Shown: in pieces, positions 1 to 4,397 of the stretch
Position numbering within the stretch: the first letter of the stretch is position 1
Layout: each line of letters begins with the position of its first letter
The notes under the pieces: generated by a model
What the model was told of the DNA's origin: nothing
Database searches by the model: none
The model's input: only the letters and a program-made list of their open reading frames with translations
Program-made: the position numbers and the translations under genes
Assembly: GCA_023442845.1 (NCBI GenBank)
Contig: JAEZXC010000006.1
Span: forward strand, 1 to 7,218
DNA from: Actinomycetes bacterium
GTDB lineage: Bacteria; Actinomycetota; Actinomycetes; Actinomycetales; Demequinaceae
DNA: 7,218 nt
Reading direction: 5' to 3'

Positions 1-973
1 GGTCGGAGACCACCACCGCACAACCGGCCGCCATCGCCTCGAGAAGTGCCACGGGCAGGCCATCTTGATCTCCGCTTGCGGCACGCACCGACGGGAAGAT
101 CGCCACGTCCGCCGCAGCGTCGGCCGCAGCGAGCTCCGCCCGCGACAACTGGCCAACAAAAGTGACTGGCAGCCCTGAGGCGGCTTCCTCAAGAGCCGAG
201 CGCAAAGGGCCGTCACCCACCACCGTGAGATGCCACTGCCTCGAGTCGAGCGAACGCAGCGCATTGAGCAGAACCCCAAAGCCCTTCTTCTCGACAAGTC
301 GGCCCACGGCGAGCAACTCGACAGTTGTGTTGCGCTCGCGAGGCGCGGCATCGGCAGCGGCGGCAAAGGACTTCGTTGCCGCGCCCATCGGCATCACGTG
401 CGTGGTCTGGGGGTTGGCGCCCAGGACGATGGCGCGCTGGCGCATGTCCTCGCTCATGACAGTGACAGCCGCCGCCCGGCGCAGGACGCGTCGCTTCAGC
501 GCGCGCGAGAGCGGGTCATTGAGTGCGTAGAGATCGCCACCAAGAGTGGTGACGACCATGGGCACGCGCGGCGCGGCCAGGCGCGCAACGATTCCTTGAG
601 GAATGATCCAGTGCGCATGGATCGCCGCAGGCTTGTGGCGCCGCACTGCCCGCCGCATCGCGAAGAACTGAGCAATGAGAAAGAACGGCACCTGGAGCAC
701 GCGGCTCTTGCGCGAGCGCACATTCTCCAAGATCGCGCCGTCAGCAAGGTCCTCCCAGCGCCGCCAGAAGAACCGATACCGCCTCACCCGGATCCCATCG
801 CCCTCTTCTTCAGCCGCCGCCCCCGGCACCGCAGGCACCACGAGGAGCGGGTCAAAAGCGTCGGCCATCCCTACCGCGAGATCACGCACAAAAGACGGCG
901 TTCCGTCCCCGGCGCGCGCGGGAAACGTCGATGCGCTCACCACAAGGCGAGGTCGCGAGGAGGGCGAGGTCAT
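1..973 (-). CDS. GT4-type (GT-B fold) glycosyltransferase, 3' end outside window
   Basis: This gene reads leftwards from an ATG at 973-971 and stays open to the window edge, giving 324 residues without a stop. It probably moves a sugar from a nucleotide donor to a glycan or lipid acceptor on the cytoplasmic side of the membrane. The N-terminal Rossmann-like half starts at about residue 9 (RLVVSASTFPARAGDGTPSF) and contains HAHWIIPQG (119-127) and TTLGGDLY (142-149). The C-terminal donor-binding half begins with VGRLVEKKG (223-231), then VVGDGPLR (251-258), and has GLPVALLEAMAAG (305-317), the GT4 EX7E region. The first acidic residue there is Asp304 rather than Glu, and the second is Glu312. 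GT4 enzymes usually have about 370-420 residues, so some 50-90 are missing. The start suits the family because the first beta strand follows directly. It is divergent from the epimerase gene with only 13 bp between start codons. Family is secure; substrate is unknown. Confidence 0.93.
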   Translation of the reverse strand, partial: MTSPSSRPRLVVSASTFPARAGDGTPSFVRDLAVGMADAFDPLLVVPAVPGAAAEEEGDGIRVRRYRFFWRRWEDLADGAILENVRSRKSRVLQVPFFLIAQFFAMRRAVRRHKPAAIHAHWIIPQGIVARLAAPRVPMVVTTLGGDLYALNDPLSRALKRRVLRRAAAVTVMSEDMRQRAIVLGANPQTTHVMPMGAATKSFAAAADAAPRERNTTVELLAVGRLVEKKGFGVLLNALRSLDSRQWHLTVVGDGPLRSALEEAASGLPVTFVGQLSRAELAAADAAADVAIFPSVRAASGDQDGLPVALLEAMAAGCAVVVSD

Positions 974-978
974 AGGCT
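973..978 (+). promoter_or_regulatory. Candidate -10 element (TAGGCT) for the epimerase operon
   Basis: TAGGCT matches the TANNNT form of the actinobacterial housekeeping -10 box. It ends 8 bases before the GTG at 987, so transcription would start on or one or two bases before that codon and the mRNA would be leaderless or nearly so. This fits the absence of a properly spaced Shine-Dalgarno before 987. No convincing -35 hexamer is seen 17-18 bases upstream, and a six-base match is weak evidence alone. The element overlaps the start codon of the divergent glycosyltransferase gene. Confidence 0.33.
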
Positions 979-986
979 TATCCACC

Positions 987-1874
987 GTGAGTGAAGCGAG
1001 GGCGCCCCAAGTGTACGAGGCCGCAGTGGTGGGCGCCGCAGGCTTCCTTGGCAGCGCGGTCATCGAGGCCTTCACTGCGGCCGACGCTCCCGTCACCGGA
1101 TTCACTCTCGACCGGCCACTCGTGGAGGACGGTCAGCTCCATCCCGACGCGCGGGGAGTGCGCACCCTTGTGTGGTGCGCCTCGCGCATCAACCCGCGCT
1201 TGGCGATCGAGGATCCCGCCCTCATTGAGGCTGACAAGCGCGATCTGGACGAGGCGATTGCGCTCTTTGCACGCGAAGCGCAACCCCCACGCATCATCAC
1301 CTTTTCTTCCGGCGGCACCCTGTACGGGCCGCCGTCTGTGCCGCCGTTTCGCGAGACCGATGAGCCGCATCCCGTCAATACCTACGGCGAAGCGAAACTC
1401 GAAATCGAGCAGCACGTTGCTCGCTCCGGCATCGAGTCCGTCGCGCTGCGCGTCGCCAATGCCTATGGTCCCGGACAGTGGCCTGCGCCCGGCCAGGGTG
1501 TGCTTGCACACTGGATCGAGGCTGCGCTGAGCGGCGCAGAGGTCCACGTGTACGGGGACCCGAGCGCCACCCGGGACTACGTGTATGTAGACGACATCGC
1601 CGCCGCCGTCCTGGCGGTCCACCGCGCTGAGACTGTCCCGCCCGTGGTCAACATTGGCTCAGGGGTCGCGACGTCGCTCGATGACCTCCTGCACATCCTT
1701 GAGCCCGTTGTTGCCCCCCACGCGCTCCGCGTGGTCCGCCATCACGCCCGGGACACCGACACCGCTCACTCGACCCTCGATGCCTCACTTGCGCGGGACG
1801 CACTCGGGTGGGAGGCGCAGATGCCGCTCGCCGAAGGGGTCGCGCGGCAGTGGCAATGGCGGGCTGTCCAATGA
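987..1874 (+). CDS. NAD-dependent sugar-nucleotide epimerase/dehydratase (extended SDR)
   Basis: This 295-residue cytoplasmic protein belongs to the extended short-chain dehydrogenase/reductase family, whose members epimerise, dehydrate or reduce nucleotide sugars. The dinucleotide-binding motif GAAGFLG is at residues 16-22. The catalytic set is visible: Ser in TFSSGGTLYG (Ser107/Ser108) and Tyr133 with Lys137 in TYGEAK. The C-terminal substrate part has LRVANAYGPGQ and the GalE-like RDYVYVDDIAAAV. It is slightly shorter than typical GalE-type enzymes (310-340), mainly between the second strand and the catalytic Ser. The GTG at 987 is preferred because of a TAGGCT box just upstream. A second GTG at 1011, preceded by GAGGG at 998-1002 with an 8-base gap, would give 287 residues and keep the whole fold. 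The stop codon overlaps the next start (ATGA), so the two are probably cotranscribed. Family is secure; UDP-sugar specificity cannot be assigned. Confidence 0.92.
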   Translation: MSEARAPQVYEAAVVGAAGFLGSAVIEAFTAADAPVTGFTLDRPLVEDGQLHPDARGVRTLVWCASRINPRLAIEDPALIEADKRDLDEAIALFAREAQPPRIITFSSGGTLYGPPSVPPFRETDEPHPVNTYGEAKLEIEQHVARSGIESVALRVANAYGPGQWPAPGQGVLAHWIEAALSGAEVHVYGDPSATRDYVYVDDIAAAVLAVHRAETVPPVVNIGSGVATSLDDLLHILEPVVAPHALRVVRHHARDTDTAHSTLDASLARDALGWEAQMPLAEGVARQWQWRAVQ

Positions 1875-2806
1875 AGCTCCTTAGCCTCTCCAGAGGTGTG
1901 GTTCTCCGCTGGGTCTTGTTCGGCGTTGCCGTCGCGGTGCTCGCATGGGCCGTCGTGTCCCAGTGGGACGGTGTCGCCGACGCTGCCCGCGGCATTGGCA
2001 CGTGGCCGCTCGTCGCGGCCACCGCCCTCACCATCCTCGCCCTCGCCTTCAACACGCTGTCCTGGCGTGCCGTCATGCGCTCGGTGGGGCTTGACGCGCC
2101 ACTGTCAGAAGCGTCGGCCGTGTTCCTTGTGTCGCAGGCAGGGAAGTACGTACCGGGCGCCATCTGGCCCGTTGTCGCACAAGCCGAGTTCGCTCGCGCC
2201 CACGGAGTAAGCCGGGCCCGCGCAATGACGGGCTCACTTGTCGCGATGGCGGTCGGTGTGGTGATGGCGGCCGTCGTCGGCATGGCGGCGCTCGCGGTCT
2301 TCGCGCCGGGCAACTTGCTCGATTATTGGTGGGCGCTTGCCCTTGCGGCGGCGCTTGCCGTGACTTTGGTTCCTGCGGTGCTTGAGCGTTTGCTTGGCGT
2401 CGCACTGCGCGTGCTGCGACGCCAGGCGGAGCCGCCACGCATCGAGGGCCGCGCTTTGCTCGCCTCGGCGTTGTGGTCGGCGCTCAACTGGGCCGCTCTG
2501 GGAGTTCACGCGTGGGTGCTGTTGCGCGCACTCGGCAGCGATGACGCCAATCTGGGTATCGCGACCGGGGCGTTCGCGCTCGCGTGGCTCGTCGGCTTCG
2601 TGATCGTCATCGCCCCTGCTGGCGTGGGGCCACGAGAGATTGCGCTTGTTGCCGTATTGGCGGGCGCCGCAACCGAACCTCAAGCGCTCGCTTTGGCGCT
2701 TCTCAGCCGCTTTGCGATGACGCTCGCCGACGCTTTGGGGCTTGCTCTTGGCGTTGGCGTGCAGCGGTTGCGGCGGGCACGGCCGGACCGTACTGCTGCT
2801 CCTTGA
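1871..2806 (+). CDS. Flippase-like membrane protein, lysylphosphatidylglycerol synthase TM (UPF0104) family
   Basis: The protein has 311 residues with about seven or eight hydrophobic segments, including roughly 12-30, 47-65, 121-144, 153-170, 196-218, 231-248, 257-276 and 282-298. It carries the two signatures of this family: GKYVPGAIW at 91-99 and PAGVGPREI at 249-257. Relatives are the membrane half of MprF and stand-alone proteins in polysaccharide loci, thought to move or handle lipid-linked substrates. The soluble lysyl-transfer domain of MprF is absent, so this is not a full lysyl-PG synthase. The start ATG at 1871 overlaps the epimerase stop as ATGA and has no good Shine-Dalgarno, pointing to translational coupling. 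An in-frame ATG at 1856 would add five residues. The last 34 codons, including the final membrane segment, lie antisense to the end of the convergent GT2 gene. Family is confident; transported substrate is unknown. Confidence 0.9.
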   Translation: MKLLSLSRGVVLRWVLFGVAVAVLAWAVVSQWDGVADAARGIGTWPLVAATALTILALAFNTLSWRAVMRSVGLDAPLSEASAVFLVSQAGKYVPGAIWPVVAQAEFARAHGVSRARAMTGSLVAMAVGVVMAAVVGMAALAVFAPGNLLDYWWALALAAALAVTLVPAVLERLLGVALRVLRRQAEPPRIEGRALLASALWSALNWAALGVHAWVLLRALGSDDANLGIATGAFALAWLVGFVIVIAPAGVGPREIALVAVLAGAATEPQALALALLSRFAMTLADALGLALGVGVQRLRRARPDRTAAP

Positions 2807-3722
2807 TGCGGTAGAGCTGGTCCTCATTGAGGATGCGGTTGGACTTGGCGAGGTCGGACAGCACGCCAATCGCAAGCGAGAGGCCAGAGCCGATGAGGAG
2901 CAGCGTGCCCAACATGAGGGACTGGTAGTGATTGCCCTGGTCGCCCTGGGCGAGCAGGATCGCGTAGCGCACAAACGGGACGAGACCGAGCACGCCAAAG
3001 AACACCATCATCGAAAGAAACAGCGACCACGGCTTGAACATGATGTACGAGCGCAGAATCGCCTGACCCGACCGCGCCATGTGCTCGAACATGTTGGAGA
3101 ACAGGCGTGACTCACGCGTCTTGGGGTTGGTGTCGATCTCGACCGAAGCGATCGCGAGCGACTTGTTGCCCGCCTGGATGATCGTCTCCATCGTGTAGCT
3201 GAACTGCGTCACGATGTTGAGGCGGTACAGCGAATATCGCGAGTAGGCGCGGAAGCCCGATGCGGCGTCGGGCAACTTGGTCCCGGCTGCACGGTTCACC
3301 ACCCACGAGCCAAAGCGCTGCATTACCTTCTTGAAGGCGGAGAAGTGCTCGATCGTGTGGGTCTGGCGGTCGCCGATGACGATGTCCGCCCGGCCAGCCA
3401 GGATCGGCGCAACCAAGTCTGGGATGCGCGCTTGCGGGTACTGGTTGTCACCATCGGTGTTGACGACGATGTCGGCGCCATGAGCGAGAGCAAAGTCCAC
3501 CCCGTCACGGAACGACCGTGCGAGACCCATGCGGGTGGTGTGCGAGATCACGTGATGGACCCCGAGCTCACGTGCGATCTCGACCGTGCGGTCAGTTGAA
3601 CCGTCGTCGATGACAAGCACCTCAAGCTCGTCGATGCCGTCGATCTTCTTAGGAATCGACTCGAGCACCAACGGCAAGGTGGCTTCCTCGTTGAGGCATG
3701 GGATCTGAACGATGAGCTTCAC
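2703..3722 (-). CDS. Membrane-anchored GT2 glycosyltransferase, polyprenyl-phosphate sugar synthase-like
   Basis: This 339-residue GT-A enzyme probably transfers a sugar from a nucleotide donor to a polyprenyl-phosphate or other membrane lipid. The catalytic domain starts at once (VKLIVQIPCLNEEATL), with VIDDGSTDRT at 37-46, the metal-binding NTDGDNQYPQ (DXD at Asp90/Asp92) and ASGFRAYSR at 154-162. Two membrane segments follow at about 232-257 and 268-290, as in DPM1/GtrB-like enzymes with a C-terminal anchor. The GTG at 3722 is chosen because the GT2 fold begins directly after it and GGAAGG lies five bases upstream; the open frame extends further upstream without homologous sequence. Residues 306-339 form a polar, Ala/Gln/Arg-rich tail encoded antisense to the convergent membrane-protein gene. 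The small membrane protein gene lies 50 bp upstream on the same strand and is likely cotranscribed. Family is secure; donor and acceptor are unknown. Confidence 0.92.
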   Translation of the reverse strand: MKLIVQIPCLNEEATLPLVLESIPKKIDGIDELEVLVIDDGSTDRTVEIARELGVHHVISHTTRMGLARSFRDGVDFALAHGADIVVNTDGDNQYPQARIPDLVAPILAGRADIVIGDRQTHTIEHFSAFKKVMQRFGSWVVNRAAGTKLPDAASGFRAYSRYSLYRLNIVTQFSYTMETIIQAGNKSLAIASVEIDTNPKTRESRLFSNMFEHMARSGQAILRSYIMFKPWSLFLSMMVFFGVLGLVPFVRYAILLAQGDQGNHYQSLMLGTLLLIGSGLSLAIGVLSDLAKSNRILNEDQLYRIKEQQYGPAVPAATAARQRQEQAPKRRRASSQSG

Positions 3723-3727
3723 AATGA

Positions 3728-3733
3728 CCTTCC
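3728..3733 (-). promoter_or_regulatory. Ribosome binding site of the GT2 gene
   Basis: Read on the minus strand this is GGAAGG, five bases before the GTG at 3722. It is the clearest Shine-Dalgarno in the window. It decides the GT2 start against the much longer upstream extension of the same reading frame, which reads as low-complexity Arg/Gly-rich sequence. Confidence 0.6.
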
Positions 3734-3772
3734 GACGCTCCACAGCGTAGTGGCGCCGCGCCTGGCTCGCCT

Positions 3773-4069
3773 TCAGTCGGAGGAGGCCGCCGACGCCTTG
3801 GAGCGCAGGTACCACGCGACACCGTGGCGGAGGACGCCGGCGCCAACCGCAATGACGATGCCGCCGATCGAGCCTGCCACGGCGGTGGCCGCGAGAAGGT
3901 TGTCGGAGAACGTGGGGAGCAGGGTATCCGTCCACATGGCCCGGCCAATCAGTCCCCCGAGCGCCCCCGCAAGCAGGTTGATCCACCACCCGTTGTCGAC
4001 GCGCGCGTGGGTGTGAGCGGCTCCGGAGCCCACCAGGGCACCGGCGACTACGCCCACGAGCAACTCCAT
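3773..4069 (-). CDS. Small glycine-rich integral membrane protein of unknown function
   Basis: The product has 98 residues and I do not recognise it by name. It has three hydrophobic stretches, at about 3-18, 29-45 and 58-80, rich in small residues and GxxxG-like spacing (LLAGALGGLIGRAMW, VAGSIGGIVIAVGAG). A short polar loop, HTHARVDNGWW (19-29), separates the first two, and the C-terminus is a basic then Ser/Ala-rich tail. The glycine pattern resembles GlsB/YeaQ/YmgE-type small membrane proteins, but I would not assign it to that family. It is supported as a gene by coherent membrane topology, tight placement 50 bp upstream of the GT2 gene on the same strand, and lack of a better candidate on the other strand. 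The start ATG at 4069 has only a weak AGG upstream at 4077-4079. It may assist or be coexpressed with the GT2 enzyme; this is inference from position. Confidence 0.72.
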   Translation of the reverse strand: MELLVGVVAGALVGSGAAHTHARVDNGWWINLLAGALGGLIGRAMWTDTLLPTFSDNLLAATAVAGSIGGIVIAVGAGVLRHGVAWYLRSKASAASSD

Positions 4070-4117
4070 GGCATGAACCTAATGGGTGCTCGCAGATGTG
4101 GCCTGCTGCGACGCGCT

Positions 4118-4148
4118 CCGCCCGCCCCGGCGTCGGCCGCCCGCCCCG
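4118..4148. repeat. 12-bp direct repeat, GC-only
   Basis: CCGCCCGCCCCG occurs at 4118-4129 and again at 4137-4148, 19 bases apart, separated by GCGTCGG-containing sequence. It is exact, but low sequence complexity makes a chance origin quite possible. It lies 50-80 bases upstream of the small membrane protein start and could fall in its promoter or leader. Confidence 0.5.
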
Positions 4149-4157
4149 CCCCTACAA

Positions 4158-4223
4158 CCTCCCTAGCAGGGCGTGCGGGTCGATTTGCCCCTCACTTTCG
4201 ACCCATACGCCCTGCCAGGGAGG
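4158..4223. repeat. 26-bp-arm imperfect inverted repeat (hairpin) with 14-base loop
   Basis: The left arm 4158-4183 and right arm 4198-4223 are reverse complements at 23 of 26 positions around a 14-base loop (TTTGCCCCTCACTT). In a minus-strand transcript two of the three differences become G-U pairs, so 25 of 26 positions could pair; in a plus-strand transcript only one does. Each arm also contains its own short palindrome: CCCTAGCAGGG at 4161-4171 and CCCTGCCAGGG at 4210-4220. It is not placed as a terminator, because it lies between two divergent gene starts and lacks a T tract. A REP/MITE-like repetitive element, a regulator-binding dyad or a 5' UTR structure of the minus-strand operon are all possible. 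Confidence 0.8.
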
Positions 4224-4302
4224 TGGAAGCGAGGCGCCGGGGAGGTGGAAGCGAGGCGCCAGGAGGCGGAAGCGAGGCGCCAGGAGGTGGAAGCGAGGCA
4301 CC
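4219..4302. repeat. Tandem array, four units of a 20-base core with 1-2 base spacers
   Basis: The core GGAGGTGGAAGCGAGGCGCC occurs at 4219-4238 and 4241-4260, with one-base variants at 4262-4281 (T to C at core position 6) and 4283-4302 (G to A at core position 18). The periods are 22, 21 and 21 bases. A degenerate remnant may follow (AGAAGCGAAAAGAAGG). The first unit shares its first five bases with the right arm of the inverted repeat, so the array is fused to the hairpin. It ends 95 bases before the gcvP start. Confidence 0.92.
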
Positions 4303-4397
4303 AGAGAAGCGAAAAGAAGGCGGCGAGAAGGTGACGGATATCGCACGTACCGGCAGGTTCCCTGTTGCGCTATCGCCGAGTAGGACAGAATGGGCGG

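Larger units (their letters stand above)
4070..4397. other. Divergent intergenic region with structured repeats
   Basis: This 328-bp stretch separates the divergent small membrane protein gene and gcvP, so it should contain both promoters. It is very GC-rich. From left to right it holds a 12-bp direct repeat (CCGCCCGCCCCG at 4118-4129 and 4137-4148), a long imperfect inverted repeat (4158-4223), a four-unit tandem array (4219-4302), and an AT-richer segment (4303-4397) that is the likely site of the gcvP promoter. I see no glycine-riboswitch core, no tRNA and no convincing protein-coding frame, although a plus-strand frame from ATG 4073 stays open to 4414. Confidence 0.75.

Noticed and set aside
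675..986. N-terminal extension of the epimerase reading frame
   Set aside because: It is antisense to the well-supported GT4 gene and shows no domain; the SDR fold starts just after 987-1011.
230..994. 254-residue plus-strand open frame
   Set aside because: It is the antisense shadow of the GT4 gene, with His/Arg-rich composition and no domain.
3723..3989. N-terminal extension of the GT2 reading frame
   Set aside because: The sequence is low-complexity Arg/Gly-rich and overlaps the small membrane protein gene in another frame; the GGAAGG site and fold start favour GTG 3722.
4158..4223. Rho-independent terminator
   Set aside because: There is no T tract on either strand and it lies between two divergent gene starts, where no transcript from the annotated genes should end.
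4219..4302. CRISPR array
   Set aside because: The repeats are separated by only 1-2 bases, with no spacers, and no cas genes are present.
4070..4397. Glycine riboswitch upstream of gcvP
   Set aside because: Such riboswitches are known before gcv genes, but I could not find the conserved tandem-aptamer core segments. A covariance-model search (Rfam gcvT model) would settle it.
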